Shown one piece after another: positions 9,915-18,878 of a stretch of DNA of 64,000 nt (positions are counted from its first letter, which is position 1; each line of letters begins with the position of its first letter). This DNA comes from Saccharicrinis sp963667815 (GTDB lineage: Bacteria > Bacteroidota > Bacteroidia > Bacteroidales > Marinilabiliaceae). The translations under genes were made by a program, and so were the position numbers. Below the pieces are notes generated by a model that saw only the letters and a list, made by a program, of their open reading frames with translations, had not been told where the DNA came from and made no database searches. Location: assembly GCA_963667815.1 (NCBI GenBank), contig OY764021.1. One strand, 5' to 3'.

Positions 9915-9969
9915 ATTATAATATTTACTCTTTGCACCATGCTCCGTGCTACAGCTCTTGCCAACCAAC

Positions 9970-11514
9970 TTACCTCACTACAAAAGCTCTATCCTGCACC
10001 AGTTTAACCATAGCTTGTATATCATCTTTTATCAATCTGTCATCTTCCAGCTTATCTACTTTTTCTCTTATTACAGCAAAGTTTTGTTCTATTACCGGCG
10101 AAAACTGATTAGGTCTGCGAAACTCCATAGCTTGAGCTGCATACATTAATTCTATGGCAAAAATCTTTTCCAGATTTCCTAATATCTGATTAAACTTTCT
10201 GCCGGAAATACTTCCCATAGAAACATGATCTTCCTGTCCTAATGAAGTTGGAATACTATCTGCTGAAGGAGGAAAACATAGCGACTTATTTTCTGTCACT
10301 AAAGCTGCAGTTGTATACTGCGGAATCATAAAACCAGAATTCAAACCTCCGTGAGCCGTCAACAATCTTGGTAATCCATACTTTCCTTCAAGTAACAAGT
10401 AACACCTCCTATCTGAAATATTACCCAACTCAGCTGCAGCCAATGAGCCATAATCGATAGCCATAGCCAAAGGCTGACCATGAAAATTACCACCAGAAAT
10501 AGCCAATTCCTCAGTTAATACAATTGGATTATCTGTAACAGAATTCATCTCAATTTCTGCTAACTCATTTAAATGGTCAAAAGCATTTCTGCTGGCTCCA
10601 TGAACCTGTGGCATACATCGTATTGAATATGGATCCTGAATACGTTGACAATGTTCATGCACCTTTACATTTTCTGAGTCTGTTAATAAAAAGCGTATGC
10701 GCTCTGCTACACGTAAATTACCTTTAAATGGACGAATGGTATGAATCTCTTCTCTAAAAGGAGAAGCACTTCCCATTAAACCTTCCAAACTCATTGTACC
10801 GGCAACATCAGCTAAATCAAGCAGATACTCCATACGGTATAAACCCATAATAGTATGAGCCAATATAAACTGGGTTCCGTTAATTAAACCTAAACCTTCT
10901 TTAGCAGCTAACTTTATTGGTTTAATATTTTCTTGTTGATAATATTCTTTTGTACTTACAATCTCATCTTTAATCCATAGCTCACCCTCTCCCAACAATG
11001 GCAAAAACAGATGAGATAAAGGAGCTAAATCACCAGATGCTCCGACTGAACCTTGTTCAGGTACTACTGGCAAAATATTATTATTGATAAAAAATAAAAT
11101 GCGCTGGATTACTTCCAAACGAACTCCCGAAAAACCATGACATAAAGCATGTACTTTACAGATCATCATGATTTTAGATAACTCTTTATCAATAGGATTA
11201 CCAACTCCTACTGCATGAGTAAGCAATAAATTTTCTTGTAGTTTACTTGTTTCTTCTGGCGATATTTGAGTATCGCACAAAGGTCCAAATCCAGTGTTAA
11301 TGCCATATACAGGAACGTTCGATTGAGCCATCTGCTCCACTTTACGTCTACATTGCTGTACTTTTTCAATCGCCTCATCAACCAACCCTGCCTTCTTCTT
11401 ACCTTTAGCTATAGCTATGGCCTTTTTTACTGTTAATTGATCTATACCGTACTTAAACATATGACAAAATTTTAAATCAGGAGCCATTGGCTTTTTACAA
11501 AACCAATGACTCAT
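9970..11514 (-). CDS. hutH: Histidine ammonia-lyase
   Basis: A 514-residue enzyme that removes ammonia from L-histidine to give urocanate, the first step of histidine degradation. The autocatalytic MIO cofactor triad Ala-Ser-Gly is in GSVGASGDLAPLSHL near residue 156. Other family blocks are YGINTGFGPL near 74, LLTHAVGVG near 97, NGTQFILAHT near 215, QDPYSIRCMPQVHGA near 294 and the TDNPIVL segment near 326. The homotetrameric family is cytosolic. The called ATG gives a slightly long N-terminus; the Met in HMFKYGIDQL near residue 19 is an alternative start. It is the first hut gene on the minus strand, divergent from the LysR gene, with the IS110/repeat insertion directly downstream. Confidence 0.97.
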   Translation of the reverse strand: MSHWFCKKPMAPDLKFCHMFKYGIDQLTVKKAIAIAKGKKKAGLVDEAIEKVQQCRRKVEQMAQSNVPVYGINTGFGPLCDTQISPEETSKLQENLLLTHAVGVGNPIDKELSKIMMICKVHALCHGFSGVRLEVIQRILFFINNNILPVVPEQGSVGASGDLAPLSHLFLPLLGEGELWIKDEIVSTKEYYQQENIKPIKLAAKEGLGLINGTQFILAHTIMGLYRMEYLLDLADVAGTMSLEGLMGSASPFREEIHTIRPFKGNLRVAERIRFLLTDSENVKVHEHCQRIQDPYSIRCMPQVHGASRNAFDHLNELAEIEMNSVTDNPIVLTEELAISGGNFHGQPLAMAIDYGSLAAAELGNISDRRCYLLLEGKYGLPRLLTAHGGLNSGFMIPQYTTAALVTENKSLCFPPSADSIPTSLGQEDHVSMGSISGRKFNQILGNLEKIFAIELMYAAQAMEFRRPNQFSPVIEQNFAVIREKVDKLEDDRLIKDDIQAMVKLVQDRAFVVR

Positions 11515-11624
11515 TTCTCAATACACAATTAATTACCTTTTTGTTTTAAGCTTAATTCTATTAAGCCCTCTCCTATTTTACAAATTTACGAGTAGTTTTG
11601 ATACGAATTGAGACCATTTTATCC

Positions 11625-11632
11625 TATATTTG
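11625..11632 (+). promoter_or_regulatory. TAnnTTTG promoter box of the LysR gene
   Basis: TATATTTG matches the Bacteroidota -7 consensus and ends only 6 bases before the ATG at 11639, so the transcript would start at or almost at the start codon (leaderless). No convincing -33 TTTG at standard spacing was seen. Confidence 0.6.
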
Positions 11633-11638
11633 ATACCT

Positions 11639-12517
11639 ATGAGTAATCATTTAGAATTTAGGCATTACAAATACTTTTTAGCTGTAGCCGAAGATTTACA
11701 CTTTAGAAAAGCAGCAGAACGTTTATTTATATCACAACCTGGTTTAAGTCGGCAAATAAAGCAGATGGAAGATGAATTGGGTATAAAACTATTTAAGCGA
11801 CATAACCGCAAAGTGGAATTAACCGAGGCTGGTTTATATCTTCAACAAGAACTAAAAAACAACTTCCGCCAATTGGATGACCTGATACATCATGCAAAAT
11901 TATTAAACAGTGGTATTAATGGTCATTTAAACTTAGGCTTTGTTGGTTCAGCCATGCAAAAAGTAATACCAGATTTACTGATGAAATTTCGTAAGTCGCA
12001 CCCAAATATTACGTTTAGCTTAAACGAAATAGACAATAACCAACAGGTTACAGCACTTATAAAGCAAGAAATTGATTTGGGTTTTGTACGTATTGAACGT
12101 GTACCCAAAGGACTTGAGATGAAACCGTTGTTTAAAGATACTTTCTCATTAGTATTGCCCAAAGATCATCCCATTAATGAATCTAATTTTAAATCATTAC
12201 TACAGTTAAAAGAAGAACCTTTTATTCTGTTTGACCCTACATACAGTGAATCATATTATGAAAAAGTAATGCAGATATTTGACGATGCAGGCTTTGCTCC
12301 TATTGTATCACACTCTACTGTAAATGCTATATCAATATACAGATTAGTTGAAAATAATTTTGGAGTATCCATCGTTCCTACTACTTTAAAAGAAGGCTTT
12401 GATTTAAATGTAAAATTCATTGAACTTAAGAAGATTAAACAACAAACCACACTAAAGATTATATGGAACAACAAAAACACAAACCCGATATTAAAAAACT
12501 TTCTAGATATTATTTAA
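11639..12517 (+). CDS. LysR-family transcriptional regulator, probable hut regulator
   Basis: A 292-residue LysR protein counted from the ATG at 11639; a TTG three codons upstream overlaps the promoter box and is less likely. The N-terminal wHTH is clear: HYKYFLAVAEDLHFRKAAERLFISQPGLSRQIKQMEDELG with ELTEAG after it. The effector-binding periplasmic-binding-protein-like domain follows from about residue 90 (GHLNLGFVGSA, PDLLMKFRKSHPNI). It is transcribed divergently from hutH with 124 bases between, the classic LysR layout, so it most likely controls the hut genes in response to histidine or urocanate. That target is inferred from position only. Confidence 0.93.
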   Translation: MSNHLEFRHYKYFLAVAEDLHFRKAAERLFISQPGLSRQIKQMEDELGIKLFKRHNRKVELTEAGLYLQQELKNNFRQLDDLIHHAKLLNSGINGHLNLGFVGSAMQKVIPDLLMKFRKSHPNITFSLNEIDNNQQVTALIKQEIDLGFVRIERVPKGLEMKPLFKDTFSLVLPKDHPINESNFKSLLQLKEEPFILFDPTYSESYYEKVMQIFDDAGFAPIVSHSTVNAISIYRLVENNFGVSIVPTTLKEGFDLNVKFIELKKIKQQTTLKIIWNNKNTNPILKNFLDII

Positions 12518-12580
12518 AATAAAATCTGTGTTACATTTGTCTAATTTCTTAGCACAATTCAACCTTAAAATATATAAGTA

Positions 12581-12919
12581 ATGAATAATACATTAATACA
12601 AATAAACAATAATGGTATGGGGCAAGGCGATGAAGAACTTGGCCTTTTATTAATCAATAACTATTTAAAATTAATTGGTGCAGAAAATAACCTTCCTAAA
12701 TTTATCACTTTCTATAACAGTGGTGTTAAAATTATTTGTGAGGAATCTCCTATTATTGAAAATCTTAAAAACCTTGAAAAGGCGGGAGTAAAATTAATCG
12801 CATGCAAAACATGTTTAAATCACTTTAATTTGCTAGACCATGTAAAGGTAGGAATACCTGGTACTATGGTTGATATTATTGAACTTCAGAAAATGGCTGA
12901 CAAAGTGATTAATCTTTAA
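12581..12919 (+). CDS. DsrE/YedF-like protein
   Basis: A 112-residue protein with the DsrE/YedF-like fold pattern: a start of beta-strand then NNNGMGQGDEELGLLLINNYLKLI, a middle KFITFYNSGVKIICEESPIIENLKNLEKAGVKLIACKTCLNHF, and a C-terminal LLDHVKVGIPGTMVDIIELQKMADKVI. The CKTC pair near residues 83-86 sits where this family carries its cysteine, so sulfur or selenium transfer is possible. The usual N-terminal TusA domain of YedF is missing, so it corresponds to the C-terminal domain alone. It is followed after 15 bases by a methyltransferase gene, suggesting one transcript. Function is not proven. Confidence 0.82.
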   Translation: MNNTLIQINNNGMGQGDEELGLLLINNYLKLIGAENNLPKFITFYNSGVKIICEESPIIENLKNLEKAGVKLIACKTCLNHFNLLDHVKVGIPGTMVDIIELQKMADKVINL

Positions 12920-12934
12920 AAACTTACTTATTAC

Positions 12935-13729
12935 ATGAACTATCTTGAAATCAATCGTAACCTTTGGAATAAAAAAACAGATATTCATTATAATTCTGAG
13001 TTTTATGATATAAAATCCTTTAAAGAAAGACAAAACTCCTTAAAGCCTATTGAGCTGGGACTATTAGGTAATATCAAAGGTAAAGCAGTACTGCATTTAC
13101 AATGTCATTTTGGAATGGATACGATATCGTTATCCAGACTTGGTGCCAAAACAACAGGAATTGATTTATCGAATAATGCTATTGACAAAGCCAAAGCATT
13201 AGCATCTGAATTAAATATTGATACTGAATTTATTCAAAGCGATGTATACTCACTAAAAGAGAATCTTGATCAGAAATATGATATTGTATTCACATCCTAT
13301 GGTGTTATAGGCTGGTTACCAGATATGGATAAATGGGCTTCAGTTGTTTCTCATTTTTTAAAACCCGGAGGCAAATTTATTATGGTTGAGTTTCATCCTG
13401 TTGTATGGATGTTTAGTTATGACTTTAAAAATATTGAGTTTAATTACTTTGGAGGCGAACCCATTATTGAAGAATTAGAAGGTACTTATACTGACACAGA
13501 AGAAAAATCGGATATTAAAGAAAAATCAGTATCATGGAATCATAGTTTAAGCGAAGTTTTCACAGCTTTGCAATCCAATAATCTTACTCTCAAAGATTTC
13601 AAAGAGTATGATTATTCAGCTTACAATTGTTTCCAGGATATGACTGAAATTGACAAGGATATATTTAGACTAAAAGAAATTGATAATAAAATACCGATGA
13701 TGTATTCTGTAGTATACGAAAAGGTGTAA
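12935..13729 (+). CDS. Class I SAM-dependent methyltransferase
   Basis: A 264-residue Rossmann-fold methyltransferase. SAM-binding motif I is AVLHLQCHFGMDTISLSRLGAKTTGIDLS at about 48-76, with the acidic ribose ligand in GIDLS, motif II/III in IQSDVYSL near 93 and a post-motif block SHFLKPGGKFIMVEFHPV near 140. The substrate is not evident; it resembles small-molecule methyltransferases annotated generically in Bacteroidota. It follows the DsrE-like gene closely and is followed by an intrinsic terminator at 13770-13806, which ends this plus-strand unit. Confidence 0.9.
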   Translation: MNYLEINRNLWNKKTDIHYNSEFYDIKSFKERQNSLKPIELGLLGNIKGKAVLHLQCHFGMDTISLSRLGAKTTGIDLSNNAIDKAKALASELNIDTEFIQSDVYSLKENLDQKYDIVFTSYGVIGWLPDMDKWASVVSHFLKPGGKFIMVEFHPVVWMFSYDFKNIEFNYFGGEPIIEELEGTYTDTEEKSDIKEKSVSWNHSLSEVFTALQSNNLTLKDFKEYDYSAYNCFQDMTEIDKDIFRLKEIDNKIPMMYSVVYEKV

Positions 13730-13769
13730 GGCAAAAGCAATTGCATAAAGAATTTACTATAATAAAACA

Positions 13770-13806
13770 AAAAAGAGCTTCTCATTGAGAAAGCTCTTTT
13801 TTTATT
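13770..13806 (+). terminator. Intrinsic terminator after methyltransferase gene
   Basis: AAAGAGCTTCTCA/TTGAGAAAGCTCTTT folds into a long stem followed by a T-run. Confidence 0.85.
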
Positions 13807-14205
13807 AACCCTAAACTCTAATCTATGAAAAAAAAACTAATCAAATCTATTTTAATACTATAACGTTTTTAGATAAAAAAGGTTCGAAATAAAAACTTAA
13901 AATATGTTAGTAAAATGGAGCGTTAAAAAACGCTCCATAAAACTTAAACCCTAACCTATTTATGAAAAAACACTTTTGCTCTTCGAGTAAAAGAATATCA
14001 AATCATATGCCATAAAAACATTAAAGTGCATCCTTTATATCGATTTTAACAACACTTAACAATTGAAGTGAATTATATATTAAAATCATATATAGACCAA
14101 TGAAAAAATGGCTTCAATTATTAATATAATAGAAGCCATTTTTAAATTCATTACTTTAGATAAATCTATTCTTCAAAAACGAATATTTGAAAATGAATAA
14201 TCATA
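13807..14205. other. Intergenic region with two hairpins and two leader-like micro-ORFs
   Basis: No normal gene. A perfect 10-bp stem with AAAA loop lies at 13915-13938 (ATGGAGCGTT/AACGCTCCAT). Two short open frames begin ATGAAAAAA at 13824 (12 codons) and 13962 (17 codons). Each is preceded by a similar AACCCTAA...CTAT leader like those found before Bacteroidota outer-membrane protein genes. They may be relics. Confidence 0.5.
14103..14146 (-). terminator. Terminator of the RND efflux operon (bidirectional)
   Basis: AAATGGCTTC...GAAGCCATTT stem with T-runs on both sides; on the minus strand it follows the RND gene end at 14206. Confidence 0.75.
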
Positions 14206-17200
14206 TTAATCGTCGTCTCCATTATCAATTTTAGTCTGAGCATTTATCCAGGCAATTTCAACATGCTCTCTTTCTACTTTGTCTCCCCTTAATTTTTTAC
14301 GAATAAAATACCTCATATCATTCAATATCATAATTAACGCTGGAAAAAACAAAAGAATAAACAACGTACCGAAAGCAACTCCATAAACTAAAGAGATGGC
14401 CATTGGTATTAAAAACTGAGCCTGAAAACTAGTTTCTAAAATAAGTGGATATAAACCAAACGAAGTGGTTAATGTAGTTAGAATAATTGGTCGTAACCTT
14501 GCTTTACCAGCATCAATAATAGCATCTTTAACTTTAAGTCCTTCTTCAATAAGATTATTGTATTTTGCCAAAAACACAACAGCATCATTTATGATAACTC
14601 CTGTTAAAGCCACTACTCCCCACAGACTTAAAATAGACAACGGTTTTCCATGAATTCCATGTCCCCATATGGCTCCTAAAATAGAAATTGGAATCATTAA
14701 AATGATGATTAAAGGCTGTTGAAAGGATTTAAAATTAATCATTAAGATAAATATTATTGTTAAAAAGGCTAAAGGAAACAAAAACATCAGGTCCTTCATA
14801 TTTCGTTTACTTTCCTTTTGCTGTCCTTGAGACTCAACAGTAATTCCAGGAAAATTCAATTTCAATTGAGGAACAACTTCTCTAAAAATTGCATCATTAA
14901 TCTCTGTTACGGAAGCATCCGGATCTACCAAATCGGCATTTACACGAATCTCTCGCTTACCATTAAATCTATTGATATTCACAGGACCACGTTTCAATTC
15001 ATAATCAACCAATTCGGTTAAAGGATATTCTCCCTGAGACGTAATAATTTTCATATCCTCAAGCTGACCTATTCGCTCTCTGCCCTCTGGAGGATAACGT
15101 ACCCAAATTCGTAACTCATCTCTACCTACTTGCAAACGCTGAGCCTGTCCACCGTAAAAAGCCTGACGAACCTGTCGGGCTATTGAGGCTTCATTTAGCC
15201 CCATCATATAAGCTTGTTGTTTTAATTTAAGTCTGATTTCTTGTTTACCTAAGGCATTATTTGTTACAATATCTTTTAACTGCGGATATTCATGCAGCTT
15301 TTCCATCAAAAAGTCTTTCCCCTTTTCCAGTTCTTCAATATTTCTTGAAAGTAAACCTATAGAAATTGGATCCCCAAACCTTCCACGGGCACCAATAGTA
15401 AATTTTTTAGCCTCGTTTACTGTACCAATCTTTTCTCTTATTTTCTCAATAATATAATATGTGCTAATTCCTGTTTCTTCTGAGTTTCGAGGAGATACAT
15501 AAACATTACCGGCGTGTGCCCCACTCTCTGAACGATCAAATGCAGAACCTAAATACAAAATACTGTTCTCAATTATCGGAATGGTATCATTAAACTCCTC
15601 CATCAACTCATCATTAACCACCCAAACAACACTATCAAATCGTTCAAGGTAATCCATTGTTTGCTTTTCACCAGCACCTGGAGTAAACGCAATGTTAATA
15701 TTAAAAGAATCGAATTCCATCCTTGGGAAAAAGGTTAATTTAATTTGTTGCCCTTCAATTAATCCCCAGGTAATTAACATCATTGCTAAAGGTAACCCTA
15801 TAACAATATAACGCCACTCTACTATTAATTTTAATACTCTATCGTAAGCATATTCTCTTAGCCACTTAAAAAATCCTTCTGTATATTTTTTTAATCCTGT
15901 AGGCTTAATGTGAAGTGCCTTCTTATTTAAAACACGTTCATTTCCAATATGTGCAGGTAATACTAAAAAAGCCTCAAATAAAGAAACAGCCAAACTAAAT
16001 ATTACAATTAAGGCCATCTCAAACATAAACTCCATCCTACCTGTTATAAAAATTAGGGGAGAAAATGCCACAATAGTAGTTGAAACAGATGCAACTACTG
16101 CTGGCATCACTTCAATAACACCATCTACTGCAGCTCTTTTAGGACTTTTACCTTTTTCAAAATGCTGAAAAATATTTTCACCAATTACAATACCATCATC
16201 AACTAAAATTCCGATTACTAAGATCATTCCAAATAAGGAAATCATATTAATAGTAACCCCCATTGCATTAACGATAATAAACATGCCTAAAAAAGAAGCA
16301 GGAATTCCCCATGCAACCCAAAGTGATAATCTCATACTAAGCATTAAGCTCAGAATTAAAATTACTAACAATAATCCCTGACCTCCATTGTAATACAATA
16401 AATCTAATCTTGAATGTAGTAACTCTAAAAACGATCTGGAGTATATCAACTCAACACCTTGATTGTTCTCATTAAAATTGTCAACGTAATCTCTTATGTA
16501 AGTATCAATATCATCCAAATCCTCAGTAATTAATTTCATTACGTTAACACGAATAAGAGGATTACCATTCTCGAGTGCCTTATTGGGAATTTCAGAAAAC
16601 TTAATTTTTACTGATGCGATATCTCTTATCCTGATAACACTTCCATCGGAATTGGCTCTAAGTATAATATTTGCAATTTTATCAGGATCTGAACTTCTGG
16701 ATCTCAACCTAATTAGTAATTCTTCATCATCGGAGCGAAGTTGTCCACCAGATACATCCTGGTTATTCTGTGAAATGGCATTTTGTAAATCATCGAAAGT
16801 AAATCCATAACGCAACATTTCCACTTCACTGGCTTCAACAGATATTTCTAATGCCGGATACCCTGAAATAGAAACCTGACTCATTAAACCCGAAGCCAAA
16901 AAATCCTCTTCAACTTGCTGAGCATAACTTTTAAGTGTAAGTAAATCTACATCTCCTGTAACTAAAAGATTTGCGGCTGGTGATGTGGTTCTGGATTTAG
17001 ATACAATGGGACGTTCTGCAGCCGAGGGTAGTGATGATATACCATCCACAGCATTTTTAACCTCAATTAGTGCTTCATCAATATCATACTTAGGTTCAAT
17101 TTCAATGGTAACGGAAGAACTATTTTCTGAAGACACCGAGTTAATTTCATATATACCCGGTATGGCTCTAACAGCCTCCTCAATTCTTGATGTAACTCCT

Positions 17201-17385
17201 TCTTCCATTTCTACTGGAGATGCACCCGGGTAATAAACACTAACACGTAAAATATGTGATTGTCGTTCAGGAAAAAATGACTTCTTCATAGAACCTAAAC
17301 TCAATCCTCCAATTATGATAAAAATGAGTAGAATCAAATTTGCATAAAAGGGAAACTTAACAAAAACCTCAACAATCTTTCTCAT
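14206..17385 (-). CDS. RND-family efflux transporter, inner-membrane permease
   Basis: A 1059-residue proton-driven RND pump (AcrB/MdtB superfamily). The first membrane helix is at 12-32 (FPFYANLILLIFIIIGGLSLG). It is followed by the first periplasmic loop with PGASPVEMEEGVTSRIEEAVRAIPGI near 50. Then comes the TM2-TM6 block near 335-490 with GILVDDGIVIGENIFQHFEKG (the conserved acidic relay on TM4), a second loop, and the TM8-12 block with PISILGAIWGHGIHGKPLSILSLWG near 905 and RPIILTTLTTSFGLYPL near 970. It would export drugs or other small molecules through the envelope. The start is 3 bases after the MFP gene, so it is co-transcribed. No outer-membrane TolC-like partner is in the window. 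Confidence 0.95.
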   Translation of the reverse strand: MRKIVEVFVKFPFYANLILLIFIIIGGLSLGSMKKSFFPERQSHILRVSVYYPGASPVEMEEGVTSRIEEAVRAIPGIYEINSVSSENSSSVTIEIEPKYDIDEALIEVKNAVDGISSLPSAAERPIVSKSRTTSPAANLLVTGDVDLLTLKSYAQQVEEDFLASGLMSQVSISGYPALEISVEASEVEMLRYGFTFDDLQNAISQNNQDVSGGQLRSDDEELLIRLRSRSSDPDKIANIILRANSDGSVIRIRDIASVKIKFSEIPNKALENGNPLIRVNVMKLITEDLDDIDTYIRDYVDNFNENNQGVELIYSRSFLELLHSRLDLLYYNGGQGLLLVILILSLMLSMRLSLWVAWGIPASFLGMFIIVNAMGVTINMISLFGMILVIGILVDDGIVIGENIFQHFEKGKSPKRAAVDGVIEVMPAVVASVSTTIVAFSPLIFITGRMEFMFEMALIVIFSLAVSLFEAFLVLPAHIGNERVLNKKALHIKPTGLKKYTEGFFKWLREYAYDRVLKLIVEWRYIVIGLPLAMMLITWGLIEGQQIKLTFFPRMEFDSFNINIAFTPGAGEKQTMDYLERFDSVVWVVNDELMEEFNDTIPIIENSILYLGSAFDRSESGAHAGNVYVSPRNSEETGISTYYIIEKIREKIGTVNEAKKFTIGARGRFGDPISIGLLSRNIEELEKGKDFLMEKLHEYPQLKDIVTNNALGKQEIRLKLKQQAYMMGLNEASIARQVRQAFYGGQAQRLQVGRDELRIWVRYPPEGRERIGQLEDMKIITSQGEYPLTELVDYELKRGPVNINRFNGKREIRVNADLVDPDASVTEINDAIFREVVPQLKLNFPGITVESQGQQKESKRNMKDLMFLFPLAFLTIIFILMINFKSFQQPLIIILMIPISILGAIWGHGIHGKPLSILSLWGVVALTGVIINDAVVFLAKYNNLIEEGLKVKDAIIDAGKARLRPIILTTLTTSFGLYPLILETSFQAQFLIPMAISLVYGVAFGTLFILLFFPALIMILNDMRYFIRKKLRGDKVEREHVEIAWINAQTKIDNGDDD

Positions 17386-17388
17386 AGT

Positions 17389-18582
17389 TTATTTTGTTTT
17401 TGATTGATTGTTTAAATTCTTATCCTTTTTCTTATTTTCAGGTTGATCCTCATCGCTACCTAAAATATTTACTGGAGTATTTTCCTTAGCATTTATTAAT
17501 GGTTCAACCACGACGTTGTACCCTTCTGGAATTCCTCTAAATATCAAAGAATTTTCGTTTAGCTTAAGAACTTCTATTTCTGCCTTTTTGAGCATTCCAT
17601 CCTTAACAATAAAAACCTCATTAAAATTAAATATGGCATTTCGAGGGATCTCCATTGCTTGTTCTATTTCCTGTCCTGAAAAAACAACTTTTTTGTACCC
17701 ACCAACAACAATTTCATCTTCATGAAAATCAGTAACCTGAATAAAAATACTACGGGACTGGGTATTCACATCAATAAATTTTGCTTTACGCACTACATTT
17801 CCCTTCATAACTGACGTTTCATTTCCAGAAAACACTTGTACCTTATCTCCAATTTTAATCCACTTACTATTTAAGTTTTTAACCGGAACTTCTATTTCTA
17901 ATTGATCTGTCCGTATCATTCTTGCTACCTGAGCACCTGTATTAGCATATGATCCTACCTGATAACTAACACTAGTAAAAGCACCATTAAATGGAGCATA
18001 CAAACTATGGCGTTTCAATTTCTTTTGATCCTGAAGAATAGCATAATAGGCACTTAAAAGATTACGGCTAGCTAAAAAAACTTTAAACTGATCATTTTGA
18101 TATGATGGAAGATCGGGTAAGTCTTTATTAATATCTATTTTATTAAAAAATTCAGTATAGTCAGATATATAATCCGGATAATCGACTTGGATATCAGGCA
18201 ATAAATTAGCGATTGTATTCAAGAACTCACTTTTGCGAGCCTTTAAAGCCAATTCAACCTCATCCTTGTATATAACAGCAAGTAACTGTCCTTTTTTAAA
18301 TGAAGTTCCTTTTTTAAGCACAACACTTCCTGCCTGTATCTTTCCGGCTGCTTCAGAGATCAGAGCAACCTCGTGACTTGAAACAACCCTTCCTTTAGCA
18401 GACAAAGGTGATACAATAGTTGAGTACTTGACTACTTCGGTTTTTACATATCGCTTTAATTCAATAGGTGGTTTTTTAGGGGATTCAGGTTTTAATGATA
18501 TAAACAAATAAGATAAACCAGCAGAACCGCCAAGTAATACTATAAGCGCTACAATAATAAAGGTAGTTTTTTTTCTATTCAT
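17389..18582 (-). CDS. RND efflux periplasmic adaptor (membrane fusion protein)
   Basis: A 397-residue HlyD/AcrA-type adaptor. There is one N-terminal membrane anchor (FIIVALIVLLGGSAGLSYLFI, about 8-29), then the lipoyl-like half-motifs VVSSHEVALISEAAGKI and VVLKKGTSFKKGQLLAVIYKDE near 67-110, and a short helical hairpin with Tyr/Asp-rich sequence (about 115-185). The return lipoyl strand SLYAPFNGAFTSVSYQVGSYANTG near 194 and the beta-barrel domain follow. The C-terminal tail is charged. It is the first gene of the two-gene efflux operon and links the RND pump to an outer-membrane channel encoded elsewhere. Confidence 0.95.
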   Translation of the reverse strand: MNRKKTTFIIVALIVLLGGSAGLSYLFISLKPESPKKPPIELKRYVKTEVVKYSTIVSPLSAKGRVVSSHEVALISEAAGKIQAGSVVLKKGTSFKKGQLLAVIYKDEVELALKARKSEFLNTIANLLPDIQVDYPDYISDYTEFFNKIDINKDLPDLPSYQNDQFKVFLASRNLLSAYYAILQDQKKLKRHSLYAPFNGAFTSVSYQVGSYANTGAQVARMIRTDQLEIEVPVKNLNSKWIKIGDKVQVFSGNETSVMKGNVVRKAKFIDVNTQSRSIFIQVTDFHEDEIVVGGYKKVVFSGQEIEQAMEIPRNAIFNFNEVFIVKDGMLKKAEIEVLKLNENSLIFRGIPEGYNVVVEPLINAKENTPVNILGSDEDQPENKKKDKNLNNQSKTK

Positions 18583-18831
18583 GATTTTTTGGGTATGCAG
18601 TATAAGACTTTATCTTTCATTGAATCAACAAATAAATTGTGATTCTGTTGAAAGATAAGAAAATCCTAAAAAATATACATAACTAAAAATTGAATATATT
18701 AAGGTGAAAAGTATATTATTTGTAATTTATCCCTATCTGAAATAGCAGTATTTTATGGATGTACATAAATAATACATCAACCACACGAAAAAAAGCAAAC
18801 CAATTATCTGTTATAAATTATACAGAAACAA

Positions 18832-18858
18832 AAAAAGCTGGATAAACCAGCTTTTCTT
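18832..18858 (-). terminator. Intrinsic terminator after GNAT-like gene
   Basis: AGCTGG-TTTAT-CCAGCT stem followed on the minus strand by a T-run; it lies 20 bases past the stop at 18879. Confidence 0.8.
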
Positions 18859-18878
18859 AATCTTTTATATTGTTGCAA

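Noticed and set aside
9572..9964. 130-codon minus-strand ORF across the repeat block between the transposase and hutH
   Set aside because: It is open only because the 85-bp tandem copies and the REP-like block lack stops in that frame; its peptide repeats itself and has no family pattern.
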